Numbered from the stretch's first letter, positions 36,161 through 45,777 are shown. The stretch: DNA of 64,000 bases from Rhodanobacteraceae bacterium (GCA_024234055.1 JACKOW010000002.1:248001-312000), one strand, 5' to 3'. A program made the numbers and translations. Notes: generated by a model not told the origin, from the letters alone.

Positions 36161-36848
36161 GGAAACCTCATCGAGGAGTGCGATCTCGATGCGTTGCCAA
36201 GGCTGCGCCGATCGCGGGATAGGGATGAAACGAGAAGCGTGGACTGCAAGACGAACGAACAGAAACACACGAGCAGACGGCACCTTACAGGATAAAGTTC
36301 GAGAAAGCGATCCAGTCCAGAACCGCCGGCGAGGGAAGCGTTCAGCGTGACCTGGGGCGCTCGACAGATCGCGAAAACCGGGACCTGGGGCGGGATTGCA
36401 GATAGAAGACGGACGCAAAGGACGCGAAGGAAAGCGATAGCGATTATGGAAATTACGCCTGGGGACCGCGATTTGTAGGTCCAGACTTGTCTGGAGGCTT
36501 CTCCCTCAGCTTGCCACTAGCGTCCAGACAAGTCTGGACCCACAAGAGCAGAAAGCCCGTAGCCTCCTGCCGGTACCGCGTCCAGCTCCTGTGCCGGCGG
36601 GAGATACCGACCGCCAGATCCCGACCCAAGGTCGCTCCTGCGACGGGCTCTCGGATCTCGCCGACAACCCTGGCCTAACTCGCTTTCCTTCGCGTCCTTT
36701 CTGCTTTTCCTTCGCGATCTTCGCGTCCCGCCTCTGGCCACAACCCACGACACACACCGATTTTCGCGCCCGACCAGGCACTCAAGCCTACAAGTCCCTA
36801 CCCATTCCTTGCTATGTTGCGGCGCAATACCCTTCTGGTGTGTAGACC
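36161..36848. repeat. Intergenic region with nested inverted repeats (H8)
   Basis: The 688-bp gap contains an outer pair of AAAGGACGCGAAGGAAAGCG arms (36417-36436 and inverse from 36681) and, inside it, a GGTCCAGACTTGTCTGGA palindrome pair (36478-36495 and 36523-36541). No coding frame is credible. gatC promoters probably lie in the last 100 bp, although I cannot point to a clear -35/-10 pair. Confidence 0.7.
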
Positions 36849-37136
36849 GTGTCTGTAGACCGCGCTCAAGTGCGCTCCATTGCCGAACTGGCCCGACTGG
36901 CCATCCCTGCCGATCAGGAGGACGCGCTGACGCGCGAACTGTCGGCGGTGCTGGATCTGTTTGATGCGTTGAAGGCCGCTCCCGTTGACGGCCTGACGCC
37001 GCTGTCGCATCCGGGCGATCCGACGCTGCGCTTGCGGCCTGATGAGGTCACAGAAAGCGATCAGCGCGACGCCCTGGCGGCGATCGCGCCCGCCGAGAGC
37101 GCCGGCTACTACCTGGTGCCGAAGGTGATCGAATGA
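36849..37136 (+). CDS. gatC: Aspartyl/glutamyl-tRNA amidotransferase subunit C
   Basis: The 95-residue protein (GTG start at 36849) shows the GatC pattern: VRSIAELARLAIP, ELSAVLDLFDALKAAPVDGLTPLSHP, and LRPDEVTESDQRDALAAIAPAESAGYYLVPKVIE. It stabilises GatA and binds GatB. Its stop overlaps the gatA ATG. The complex makes Gln-tRNA(Gln) and/or Asn-tRNA(Asn) from the misacylated forms. Confidence 0.93.
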   Translation: MSVDRAQVRSIAELARLAIPADQEDALTRELSAVLDLFDALKAAPVDGLTPLSHPGDPTLRLRPDEVTESDQRDALAAIAPAESAGYYLVPKVIE

Positions 37137-38602
37137 GCGAGTCCTTGAACACGGTCGTCGATCAGCTGGCGGCGCTGGCGGCGGGCCAGACCACGGCGCG
37201 GATGTTGACCGAGGAGTCACTGGCGCGCGTTGCCGCCACCCAGGGCAGCCTGAACGCGCTGATCAGCGCCATCGGGGCCGAGCATGCGCTGGCGGCGGCC
37301 GATGCTGCGGATCAGGCCCGCGCCAACCGCCAGGCCGGGCCGCTCGGCGGCATTCCTTATGCGCACAAGGATCTGTTCTGCACCGAAGGCGTGCTCACCA
37401 CCTGTGGCTCGCGCTATCTGGAGCATTTCGTGCCGCCCTACAGCGCGGCGATCCACGAGCGCATCTCCCAGGCCGGTGCGGTGTTGATCGGCAAAGCCAA
37501 TATGGACGAGTTCGCGATGGGCTCGTCGAATGAACACAGCTACTTTGGCCCGGTGCGCAATCCCTGGGACACCGAGCGCGTCCCCGGCGGTTCCTCCGGC
37601 GGCTCGGCGGCGCTGGTGGCGGCGCGCGTGGTGCCCTTTGCCACCGCCTCCGATACCGGCGGTTCGATCCGCCAGCCCGCGGCCTTCTGCGGCGTCACCG
37701 GATTCAAGCCCAGCTACGGCCGGGTCTCGCGCTGGGGCATGATCGCCTACGCCTCCAGCCTGGATCAGGCCGGCGTGATCGCATTGACGGTGGAAGACTG
37801 CGCGCGGGTGCTCGATGTCATGAGCGGTTTCGATGCGCGTGATGCCACCTGCGCCGATCGACCCAAGGTGGACGTCAGCGCTGCCCTGGAGATGCCGCTC
37901 AAGGGCTTGCGCATCGGCCGGCCCAGACAGTGGTTCGGCGCTGGCATCGAGGATGGAGTGGCCGCAGCAGTCGAGGCTGCACTGGCCGATTACGCCCGCC
38001 GCGGCGCGATCATCATCGATGTCGATCTGCCCAGCAGCGAGTACGCCATCCCCGCCTATTACGTCATCGCCCCGGCCGAGGCCTCCAGCAATCTGGCGCG
38101 CTTCGATGGTGTGCGCTACGGCCATCGTTGCAGCGATCCGAAGGATCTCAACGACCTCTACCGACGCTCACGCGCCGAAGGCTTCGGCCACGAAGTGCAG
38201 AAACGCATCCTGACCGGTACCTATGCGCTCAGCGCCGGCTACTACGACGCCTACTACCTGCGCGCGCAGCAAGTGCGACGCCTGATCGCCAACGACTTCG
38301 CCCGCGTGTTTGCCGAGGTCGATGTGCTGGGCGGTCCGACCAGCCCGACCGTGGCCTTCAAGCTCGCCGAGAAGCTCAGCGATCCGCTGGCGCTGTACCT
38401 GGCCGACATCAACACGGTCAGTGTCAATCTGGCCGGCTTGCCAGGTCTGTCGGTGCCGTGCGGATTCTCCGAGGGCCTGCCGGTGGGGCTGCAACTGGTG
38501 GCCCCGAGCTGGCGTGAGGATCTGCTGATCGGCGCCGGTCACGGCTATCAGCAGGCCACCGAATGGCATTGGGCCGAGCCCGCCGCAGGAGCACGGTCAT
38601 GA
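37133..38602 (+). CDS. gatA: Aspartyl/glutamyl-tRNA amidotransferase subunit A
   Basis: The 489-residue amidase has the Ser-cisSer-Lys triad: K79 (PYAHKDLFC), S154 within GGSSGGSAAL, and S178 within DTGGSIRQPA. It releases ammonia from glutamine and channels it to GatB. It is fused by ATGA overlaps to gatC before and gatB after, a compact operon. Length is normal for the family. Confidence 0.95.
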   Translation: MSESLNTVVDQLAALAAGQTTARMLTEESLARVAATQGSLNALISAIGAEHALAAADAADQARANRQAGPLGGIPYAHKDLFCTEGVLTTCGSRYLEHFVPPYSAAIHERISQAGAVLIGKANMDEFAMGSSNEHSYFGPVRNPWDTERVPGGSSGGSAALVAARVVPFATASDTGGSIRQPAAFCGVTGFKPSYGRVSRWGMIAYASSLDQAGVIALTVEDCARVLDVMSGFDARDATCADRPKVDVSAALEMPLKGLRIGRPRQWFGAGIEDGVAAAVEAALADYARRGAIIIDVDLPSSEYAIPAYYVIAPAEASSNLARFDGVRYGHRCSDPKDLNDLYRRSRAEGFGHEVQKRILTGTYALSAGYYDAYYLRAQQVRRLIANDFARVFAEVDVLGGPTSPTVAFKLAEKLSDPLALYLADINTVSVNLAGLPGLSVPCGFSEGLPVGLQLVAPSWREDLLIGAGHGYQQATEWHWAEPAAGARS

Positions 38603-40032
38603 GCCAATGGGAAACCGTGATCGGCCTCGAAGTGCATGTGCAGCTGGCCACGCGCAGCAAGATCTTCTCGGGCGCGGCAACGGCCTATGGCGCCGAGCCC
38701 AATACCCAGGCCTGCGCCGTCGACCTCGGCATGCCCGGCACCTTGCCGGTGATGAACGCGCAGGCGGTGGAACTGGCCATCCGTTTTGGTCTGGCGGTGG
38801 GCGCCACCGTGGCCGAACGCAGCGTGTTTGCGCGCAAGAACTACTTTTATCCAGACCTGCCCAAGGGCTATCAGATCAGCCAGTACGAGTTACCGGTGGT
38901 GGTCGGTGGCGGCCTGAATGTGCGTCTGGACGACGGCAGCAGCAAGTTCGTGCAGCTGACCCGTGCGCATCTGGAAGAAGATGCCGGCAAGAGCGTCCAC
39001 GATGCCTTCCACGCCGAGACCGGGGTCGATCTGAATCGTGCCGGCACGCCGCTGCTGGAAATCGTCAGCGAACCGGTGCTGGGCAGCGCGGCCGAAGCCG
39101 TGGCCTATCTGAAGACGCTGCACACCCTGGTGCGCTGGCTGGAAGTCTCCGACGGCAACATGCAGGAAGGCTCCTTCCGCTGCGATGCCAACGTCTCGGT
39201 CAGGCGCCAGGGCGAGCCACTCGGCACCCGCGCCGAGATCAAGAACGTCAATTCCTTCCGCTTTGTCGAAAAGGCCATCGACTACGAAATCGAGCGCCAG
39301 ATTCGCCTGATCGAGAGCGGTGGCAAGGTGGTACAGGAAACCCGACTATTCGACGCCCACAAGGGCGAGACCCGCAGCATGCGCGGCAAGGAATCGGCCC
39401 ACGACTACCGCTATTTCCCCGATCCCGATCTGCCGCCGCTGGTGATCGCCGCCGACGACATCCAGCGCGCCAGGCAGCGCATGCCGGAGCTGCCCGAGGC
39501 CCGTCGTCAGCGCTATATCGATGCACTGGGGTTGACCGAATACGATGCCAACCTGCTGACGGCCGATCGTATCGTCTGCGAGTACTTCGAGACCCTGATC
39601 GCAACGCTGCCCGAACAGGCCAAGCTCTGCGCCAACTGGGTGCTGGGCGAATGGCTGGGTGCACTCAATGCCAACGCGCTCACGCCTGACACCAGCCCGA
39701 TCAGTGCCGAGCGCCTGAGCGGACTGCTGCACCGCATCGTCGACGGCAGCCTGTCCAGCAAGATGGGCAAGCAGGTCTTCGAGGAACTCTGGCACAGCGA
39801 CGAGTCGGCCGACGCCGTGATCGAGCGCCTGGGACTGAAGCAGGTGTCCGACACCGGCGCCCTGGCGGCCGTGGTCGACGAGATCATCGCCGCCAATCCC
39901 AAGCAGGTGGAACAATTCCGCGCCGGCAACGAGAAGTTGCTGCAGTTCTTCGTGGGCCAGGCCATGAAAGCCACCAAGGGCCAGGCCAATCCGGCGCAGT
40001 TGAACGAGTTGCTGAAGGCGAAGTTGGGTTAG
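38599..40032 (+). CDS. gatB: Aspartyl/glutamyl-tRNA amidotransferase subunit B
   Basis: ATG 38599 (MSQWETVIGLEVHVQLATRS) overlaps the gatA stop; product 477 residues. SKIFSGAATAYGAEPNTQAC and YPDLPKGYQISQYELPVV are GatB hallmarks of the cradle domain, with RCDANVSVR and AEIKNVNSFRFVEKAI in the phosphorylation site. The YqeY-like tail is present at the C-terminus. It activates the misacylated tRNA and amidates it. The gene ends the operon; a composite repeat cluster follows. Confidence 0.95.
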   Translation: MSQWETVIGLEVHVQLATRSKIFSGAATAYGAEPNTQACAVDLGMPGTLPVMNAQAVELAIRFGLAVGATVAERSVFARKNYFYPDLPKGYQISQYELPVVVGGGLNVRLDDGSSKFVQLTRAHLEEDAGKSVHDAFHAETGVDLNRAGTPLLEIVSEPVLGSAAEAVAYLKTLHTLVRWLEVSDGNMQEGSFRCDANVSVRRQGEPLGTRAEIKNVNSFRFVEKAIDYEIERQIRLIESGGKVVQETRLFDAHKGETRSMRGKESAHDYRYFPDPDLPPLVIAADDIQRARQRMPELPEARRQRYIDALGLTEYDANLLTADRIVCEYFETLIATLPEQAKLCANWVLGEWLGALNANALTPDTSPISAERLSGLLHRIVDGSLSSKMGKQVFEELWHSDESADAVIERLGLKQVSDTGALAAVVDEIIAANPKQVEQFRAGNEKLLQFFVGQAMKATKGQANPAQLNELLKAKLG

Positions 40033-40438
40033 GGTCTGGCGCATCGTTGCGAGTTGCCTGAATCGGCCTGAAACTGCCCACGGGCCATGAACCCTCGGCG
40101 TCATTGCGAGCGTAGCGAAGCAATCCAGGGATGTGCGGCGCTACCCTGGATTGCTTCGTCGCTGCGCTCCTCGCAATGACGCATCAACAACTTGCGATAT
40201 GGGTTCATGGAGAGTTGCCTGGGTCGGCCCAGGCACTATGCACGGGCCATAAAGTCGCTCGGTGCGCGTAGCCCGGTGTGTCGCGTAGCGGCTCACCGGG
40301 GCTCTTTCGCGTCACCGCCCGGAGAGCGCTGCGCGCACTTCGGGGCTACACAAAGCCGGCGTTTGTCGCCCCTTCTCCGCGCCCTCCGCGTCTCCGCGTG
40401 AGACAGATTGTTCCTGGGGCGATGGGCCTGGAAGGCGG
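40033..40438. repeat. Composite palindrome cluster B and CCGCGTCTCCGCG array
   Basis: GGGCCATGAACCC (40082-40094) and GGGTTCATGG (40201-40210) enclose the inverted repeat GCGTCATTGCGAG...CTCGCAATGACGC (40098-40182). Next is a TAGCCCGGTGT-type palindrome (about 40268-40350), then a TCTCCGCGCCCTCCGCGTC array (40369-40402). No gene is seen in the 406 bp. Confidence 0.8.
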
Positions 40439-41881
40439 CTATCCAAACACATAATCCCCCGCCCGCACCTTGCGCGTCAGCCAGCGGTAGCCCACGCAGG
40501 AGCCGGTCCACAGGGCAATGTTCTGGCCGCTGTCGTCCAGGTACCAGCTGTGGCAGCCGCCGGCCCAGGCGCTGTCGCCGAAACCCCGATCGACCCGGTC
40601 CAGATAGCCCTGCTGCGCAGCGGCCGTGGCCTCGACGCTGCGCGCGCCGTGCTCGGCCATCGCCCGGCGCAGCGCCAGAATGTGCCGCACCTGACTCTCG
40701 ATCATGTTCAGCACCGAGTTGTGCCCCAGCGCGGTATTGGGACCGAGCAGAAAATGCAGGTTGGGATAGCCGTGTGGACTGATCCCCAGATGCGCCTGCG
40801 GGCGACGGGCCCAGTCGACATCGAGCTGGCGCCCGTCTCGGCCCACGATGCGCAGCCCTGACAGTACATCCAGCGGCTTGAAGCCGGTACCGTAGATCAG
40901 CACGTCCACCGGCAGACGGCGGCCGTCGGCCAGCAGCAGGCCTTCCGGCTCGACCGCAGTGACCGGCGTATCGATCAATTCCACCTGCGGCAACTGCAGC
41001 GCGGGGTAGTAGTCCGACGAGATCAGCACGCGCTTGCAGCCGAAGGGATAATCCGGCGTCAAACGTGCCCGCAGCGCCGGATCGACCACCTGTTTGCGCA
41101 GATGGCGCCTGGACATGGCGCGCGCCCAGAAGGCCGTGCGCCGGTGGATCAGCGCCGAGGACAACAGCTCCAGCAAGGTGAAGATGCTGCCGCGCAGGGT
41201 CTTGCGCAGCCACGGCCAACGGGCAAACGCGCGCTTCAGGCGCGGTGAGAATTCGATGTCCGTGCGTGGCATCAGCCAGGCCGGCGAGCGCTGGCACACG
41301 CTGAGGCTCGCCACCTGCGGGGCGATCGCCGGGATGAACTGAATGGCGCTGGCGCCGGTACCGATCACCGCCACGCGCCTGCCCGCCAGCGGAAGGTCGT
41401 GGCGCCAGCGCGCCGAGTGGAAGCTCTCGCCGCTGAAGCTGCCCAGACCCGGAATCTCCGGGTAGGCCGGCACATGCAGACCGCCCAGCGCCAGCACCAG
41501 CATGCGCGCTCGACAGCGCTCTCCCTGGGCATTCTCCAGCAACCAGGATTGATCCTGTGCGTCCCAGTTGGCCGCGCTCAGCTGCCAGCGGAACTCGATC
41601 TGCCCGCGCGCCACCAGTTCGGCACCCAGCAGCCGCAGATGCGCCTGGATTTCCGGCTGCTGCGGAAACAAGCGGGTCCAGTCCGGATTCGGCGCATCCG
41701 CCAGCGAATACAGGTGCGAAGGCACATCGCAAGCGGCGCCGGGATAGTGATTTTCTCGCCAGGTGCCGCCGACTTCAGCCGCCTTCTCGAAGACCCGGAA
41801 GTTGGCGACACCCGCATCGTGCAAGGCCCTGGCCATGGCAATGCCGCCAAAACCAGCACCAATGATGGCGTACTCAAGCAT
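40439..41881 (-). CDS. Flavin-containing monooxygenase (Baeyer-Villiger-like)
   Basis: ATG 41881 gives MLEYAIIGAGFGGIAMARALH, the first FAD-binding loop; product 480 residues. The second Rossmann loop is RRVAVIGTGASAIQFIPA. Between them FSGESFHSARWRHD matches the FxGxxxHxxxW fingerprint of Baeyer-Villiger enzymes, except that Arg replaces the usual Pro/Asp after Trp. It should oxidise ketones or related substrates with NADPH and oxygen. Its start overlaps the end of the DUF952 gene by 8 bases, so the two are co-transcribed. The substrate is unknown. Confidence 0.85.
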   Translation of the reverse strand: MLEYAIIGAGFGGIAMARALHDAGVANFRVFEKAAEVGGTWRENHYPGAACDVPSHLYSLADAPNPDWTRLFPQQPEIQAHLRLLGAELVARGQIEFRWQLSAANWDAQDQSWLLENAQGERCRARMLVLALGGLHVPAYPEIPGLGSFSGESFHSARWRHDLPLAGRRVAVIGTGASAIQFIPAIAPQVASLSVCQRSPAWLMPRTDIEFSPRLKRAFARWPWLRKTLRGSIFTLLELLSSALIHRRTAFWARAMSRRHLRKQVVDPALRARLTPDYPFGCKRVLISSDYYPALQLPQVELIDTPVTAVEPEGLLLADGRRLPVDVLIYGTGFKPLDVLSGLRIVGRDGRQLDVDWARRPQAHLGISPHGYPNLHFLLGPNTALGHNSVLNMIESQVRHILALRRAMAEHGARSVEATAAAQQGYLDRVDRGFGDSAWAGGCHSWYLDDSGQNIALWTGSCVGYRWLTRKVRAGDYVFG

Positions 41882-42266
41882 CCGCCAGCTGCCAGGGCGC
41901 ATTGGCCAGCGCCCGATGCGCCAGCACCTTGCAGGCAGCGATCGGCAGATCGGCGTAGAGATGCGGGAACAGGGCGCCACCGCGCGAGGCCTCGTAGCGC
42001 AGATCCGCGCTGAGCAAACGCGGATCCACTGCGACCAGCAACAGGTCATCGACCTCACTGAAATACTTCGCAAGCGTCGTTTCCACCTGCGCGGCGGTCG
42101 ACAGATGGATGTAGCCGTCGCGACGATCATCCATCGAGCCTGGGTAACGCCCTACCGTTTCAGCCGCCTGCCACTCACGCGCGGCGACCAGTTTGTAGAT
42201 CCAGTGCTCGGCGAGCGGCGGCAGCTGATCTGTCCTTGCGGGAATCGAAATGGATGGCTGCGACAT
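41874..42266 (-). CDS. DUF952 family protein
   Basis: The 130-residue protein (ATG 42266, MSQPSISIPARTD) shows DUF952 features: WIYKLVAAREWQ, DGYIHLSTAAQVETTLAKYF and ALFPHLYADLPIAA. Members are small soluble proteins of unknown role. It precedes the monooxygenase and overlaps it by 8 bases. The frame begins at 42308, so a longer N-terminus (from MRCLGAIL) is possible but less likely. Confidence 0.78.
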   Translation of the reverse strand: MSQPSISIPARTDQLPPLAEHWIYKLVAAREWQAAETVGRYPGSMDDRRDGYIHLSTAAQVETTLAKYFSEVDDLLLVAVDPRLLSADLRYEASRGGALFPHLYADLPIAACKVLAHRALANAPWQLADA

Positions 42267-42348
42267 CGACAGGCAGAACTCGATGAGGATTGCTCCCAAG
42301 CATCGCACCGGAGCCTATTGGGGTCACGTGAAGACATTGGGCCACCGG

Positions 42349-42800
42349 TAGGAGCGGCTTCATGTCGCGAGCGCCGTGCCGCAAGCGATCATGCCCGGTC
42401 GCGACACAAGGTCGCTCCTATAAACGGCGGACAGCCACCACTGCCAGCCACATTGGGAGTCCCGCTCGCCCCTGGCGGTGCGCTTGTTCGCGCATCAAGC
42501 TGTCGGCGATCTCGGAGGCCCATTTTTGTCCGCAAAGGACGCAAAGGACGCGAAGATTTCAAGGCTTGGTCGGCTGAGCGGCGATCTGTGGCGACACAAC
42601 CGGCTGACAACTTGGAATCGCTCTACTTTGCGTCCTTTGCGTCCTTTGCGGAAAATGTTTTTATTCAAATACTTGCGGCATGTTTGGTGAAAACGGACTC
42701 TGTCCGCGAATTCTCTCGCCGAATCCACTGATATCCGATCCACACGACCGGTAGAAGCAAACCGCTTCGCGGACGAAGTCCGCTCCCACAGGGCGCGCTA
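42349..42800. repeat. Repeat-rich intergenic region with hairpin element H9
   Basis: The gap holds GTAGGAGCGGC/GGTCGCTCCTA (42349-42420), a GTCCCGCTCGCCCCTGGCGG element (42459 onward) also seen near 50544 and 58469, and H9: 22-bp arms of CGCAAAGGA (42530-42551) and inverse (42630-42651), identical to those of H4, around a 78-bp loop. A GCGGACTCTGTCCGCG-type pair follows (42690-42800). No gene. Confidence 0.8.
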
Positions 42801-42834
42801 GGATAGGGCTCGCCCCATCCACTGAACTCCCGCC

Positions 42835-43641
42835 ATGCCCAACCCCACCCAGCGCTTTTCCAACCGTGTTGCCGACTATGTGCGCTATCGGCCGGATTAT
42901 CCGCCGGCCGTGGTCGACACACTGCGCCAGCACTGCGGCTGGACCGGCCCGGTTGATATTGCTGACCTGGGATCCGGCACCGGCCTGTCGGCGCTGGGAT
43001 TCCTCGATGCGGGTCATCGCGTGTATGGCGTGGAACCCAATGCCGAGATGCGCCAGGCCGCCGAGGCCCTGCTGTCTTCCCGTCAGAACTTCACCAGTAT
43101 CGACGGCCGAGCCGAAGCCACCTCGCTGGCCGATCACAGTGTCAATCTGGTCATCGCCGCCCAGGCCTTTCACTGGTTCGATGTGGCCGCGGTGGCCGCT
43201 GAATCCGAGCGCATCCTGCGCCCGGGCGGGCACCGCGCCGTGCTCTGGAATCTGCGCCGCACCACGGGCAGCGACTTCCTCGACGGCTACGAGGCACTGC
43301 TGCAGCGCTTCGGCACCGATTACGCCGCGGTTTCGGAGCGCTACGCCGATAGCCAGGCGCTGGCCTTGTATTTTGGGGAGGACGGTCACGACGAGTACCG
43401 ATTCGATCACGCCCAGCATTTCGACTTCGAGGGGCTCCGGGGTCGTTTGTTGTCGTCCTCGTATGCGCCGGCGCCGGGTCATTCCCAGCACCTGCCGATG
43501 CTTGATGCGCTGCAGGCGTTGTTTGACGCGACATCGGCCAACGGCAAAGTGGCGTTCGAATACGACACCTGTTTGTATGTCAGCACACCCTGCCGAGCAA
43601 GCTCGGCACTACAACAGCCTGGTACACCGCCGCTCTCGTAG
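42835..43641 (+). CDS. Class I SAM-dependent methyltransferase with repeat-derived tail
   Basis: The 268-residue enzyme has motif I DIADLGSGTGLSALGFLDAG, acidic motif II YGVEPNAEM and GRAEATSLADHSVNLVIAAQ, typical of class I (ubiE/type 11) methyltransferases. It probably methylates a small molecule. The normal fold should end near AFEYDTCLYV; after this comes STPCRASSALQQPGTPPLS, which is the translated start of the GCCGAGCAAGCTCGGC repeat array, so the original stop has been lost. Further copies of the repeat follow immediately. Confidence 0.8.
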   Translation: MPNPTQRFSNRVADYVRYRPDYPPAVVDTLRQHCGWTGPVDIADLGSGTGLSALGFLDAGHRVYGVEPNAEMRQAAEALLSSRQNFTSIDGRAEATSLADHSVNLVIAAQAFHWFDVAAVAAESERILRPGGHRAVLWNLRRTTGSDFLDGYEALLQRFGTDYAAVSERYADSQALALYFGEDGHDEYRFDHAQHFDFEGLRGRLLSSSYAPAPGHSQHLPMLDALQALFDATSANGKVAFEYDTCLYVSTPCRASSALQQPGTPPLS

Positions 43642-43870
43642 AGCGGAGCTTGCTCCGCTGCTCTGGCCTGGCTTGTGCTCTCATGCCCGTGCCGAAAACC
43701 TGCACACCCTGCCGAGCAAGCTCGGCACTACCAAAGCCTCGCACACCGGCGCTCTCGTAGAGCGGAGCTTGCTCCGCTGCTCTGGCCTGGCTTGTGCTCT
43801 CAAGCCTGTGCCGAAAACCTGCACACCCTGCCGAGCAAGCTCGGCACTACCAAAGCCTCGCACACTGCGG
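43583..43870. repeat. GCCGAGCAAGCTCGGC / GCGGAGCTTGCTCCGC tandem array
   Basis: Three copies of a palindrome ACCCTGCCGAGCAAGCTCGG alternate with two copies of GAGCGGAGCTTGCTCCGCTG in a unit of about 120 bp. The first copy is inside the methyltransferase gene. The same units occur inside the DNA ligase gene (about 47900-48070) and, inverted, near 56295-56345. Confidence 0.9.
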
Positions 43871-43881
43871 CCGCCACGGCA

Positions 43882-45072
43882 TCACGCCATCGCCGCCAGT
43901 CGCTCGCGATAAACCTTCTCGTCGCCGCGATAGACCGTGTCATCGATGCCCTCGCGCACCCGCCCCAGGGCCTGCGCCCGGGCCTGCGCATCACCCTCGA
44001 TGTCCGCAATGAGCGCTTCCACCCAGGCGATGTGGAAATCCTCCAGCAGGCCGCCCTCGGCCTTGGCCAACCACGCGCGCGCGGATGATGCGTCTCGATC
44101 CAGACGGGCGCTGGCATGGGCCGCCGCCAGGGCCAGAACCTGGCGGAAGCCATCGGGCAGTTGCTCCCAATCGGCAAGGGCCCGATTGATCAGCGCGCGC
44201 GATTCCTCAAGCTGGCCCTGATCCTCGGCCACCGACGCCCGTATCACCAGCGCCAGGAAGCGCTCAGCGCCCGTGGCTTGATCGGGATCCAGCGCGGCGA
44301 CGTCAACGGCATCCAGCTCGCGCGGTCGCAACCCATCAAGACTGGCCCTGGCAATCCGCGCCATCCGTTGCGACTGCTGCAGCGCCGCTGGATCGGTCCA
44401 GATCCGCCATAGATGAGCGCCGTCGGTGAGGAAGCCGCCCACCCTGAAGGGCACCAGATTGATGAGGCCCAGCATCAGCCCGAACAGCACGATCGGAATG
44501 GCAAACAGGCGCAGGGGCCACCAGGGCGCGTACCACATGAGCAAGGCGCCTACCCCGGCCAACAGCAGATTGGCCAGTGGACCGCCCAGCAGCATCCAGC
44601 TCAAAGCCAGGCGGTAACCCTCGCCCGGCGGCAACAGCGTTTGCACGAATCCACCAATACCCTTCAAAGAGCGCACCCGGCGCCAGCGAAAGCCGGATCG
44701 GAAGCGCTGGCAACGCCAGGGCCCCACCACGAATCGCAGTAGAAAGCCGCCACGGGCGCGCCCGACCAGCGCATGGCCGAGCTCGTGAACAGCCAGATGC
44801 AGCGGCAAGGCCACCACCAGAGCCAGCAAGAGGCACAACAACAGCAATGGTTTGGCGGTTTCGGCTGGCGCCAGCTGCATGCCGCCCTTGAGCGCCCAGC
44901 TGACACTGAAGAAGCCGAAGGCGCCGCCGGCCAGCATCTGCAGGACCAACATCATGGCTGCGCGAGGGCTTACTCTCGGCTTGTTCGGCAAAGCCGGGCT
45001 TGCAGGAGTGTCCCCCGTTGATGCGGGGCTCAGCGGCGCCTTCGCGGCCACATCGTCGACATCCATCGTCAT
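43882..45072 (-). CDS. M50-like membrane metallopeptidase
   Basis: The 396-residue protein has HELGH at 96-100 in a membrane helix and a later LINLVPFRVGGFLTDGAHLW in which D217 could be the third zinc ligand, the M50 site-2-protease layout. There is no PDZ domain; after about residue 240 the chain becomes a soluble helical, Ala-rich region (TPR-like). The ATG overlaps the stop of the upstream HTH gene (ATGA), so they are one operon. Possibly it cleaves a membrane protein involved in signalling, but substrates are unknown. Confidence 0.8.
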   Translation of the reverse strand: MTMDVDDVAAKAPLSPASTGDTPASPALPNKPRVSPRAAMMLVLQMLAGGAFGFFSVSWALKGGMQLAPAETAKPLLLLCLLLALVVALPLHLAVHELGHALVGRARGGFLLRFVVGPWRCQRFRSGFRWRRVRSLKGIGGFVQTLLPPGEGYRLALSWMLLGGPLANLLLAGVGALLMWYAPWWPLRLFAIPIVLFGLMLGLINLVPFRVGGFLTDGAHLWRIWTDPAALQQSQRMARIARASLDGLRPRELDAVDVAALDPDQATGAERFLALVIRASVAEDQGQLEESRALINRALADWEQLPDGFRQVLALAAAHASARLDRDASSARAWLAKAEGGLLEDFHIAWVEALIADIEGDAQARAQALGRVREGIDDTVYRGDEKVYRERLAAMA

Positions 45073-45746
45073 CGTCCTCGCCGCTTCATTGGCACCCGCG
45101 TACCGCGCGCCCTGGGGGTCTCGGCCGCGCGCATCTCGGTGGGATAGGCCGCCAGCATCAGGCCGACAAACTCGCCCTGCTCGGGCGGCGGCTGATGACT
45201 GAGGCGTTCGTACTCCTGATAGAAATCGTGCAGGCGCTGCAGCAAGCGATCGCGATCTGCCGGCGTCAGCTTGAGCACATGGCGGTAGGCCATCAGGGCC
45301 TTCGCCGCCGGTGGCTTGAGACCCAGATCAATCAGTCCGGCCGCATGGCTGCGCACGATATCGGCGCGGGCCTGATCGAAGTTGTAGGCCAGCAGGGTTT
45401 CCAGCCGTTCATTGCCGAGCACGTCATCGCCAAACACGCTGCGATCCAGTCGCAGGCGCCGCGCCGTGGCGCGGTAGCGGCGCTCCAGTATCCCCGAGAC
45501 TAGACGCTCGGCCACCACCACGATCAGTTCGTGCTTCTCCATCAGCTTGAGATGGTGATAGAGGCGCGTGGTTGGGCATTCCAGCAACTGTGCCAGCTCA
45601 GTGGCCGTGCGGGCCTCGGGGACCAGCGCATTGAAGATGAACTCACGCGTCGGTTCTGCCAGCAGCTTCAGCTCCCGCGGCGTGATCGCGCGCTCCTCTG
45701 CAATTTCGGGGACCTTGCGGCTCAGTGCCGCCAGCTTTCTGTTCAT
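45069..45746 (-). CDS. ArsR-type winged-helix regulator
   Basis: The 225-residue protein has an ArsR-like winged helix in the N-terminal half: TPRELKLLAEPTREFIFNAL, TATELAQLLECPTTRLYHHLKLMEKHELIVVV. The remainder is helical and probably dimerises. A palindrome CATTCA...TGAATG lies just upstream (45758-45777) and is a candidate operator. It is translated ahead of, and coupled to, the M50-like peptidase. Confidence 0.82.
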   Translation of the reverse strand: MNRKLAALSRKVPEIAEERAITPRELKLLAEPTREFIFNALVPEARTATELAQLLECPTTRLYHHLKLMEKHELIVVVAERLVSGILERRYRATARRLRLDRSVFGDDVLGNERLETLLAYNFDQARADIVRSHAAGLIDLGLKPPAAKALMAYRHVLKLTPADRDRLLQRLHDFYQEYERLSHQPPPEQGEFVGLMLAAYPTEMRAAETPRARGTRVPMKRRGR

Positions 45747-45757
45747 TCCTCACTCAC

Positions 45758-45777
45758 CATTCAATGTTTGCTGAATG
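45758..45777. promoter_or_regulatory. Candidate operator of the HTH/M50 operon
   Basis: CATTCA and TGAATG are perfect inverted arms separated by 8 bp, in the 12-31 bp before the regulator ATG. A partial second site, TTTGAATAGCATGAAT, follows at about 45788-45803. Position and symmetry suggest self-regulation. Confidence 0.45.
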
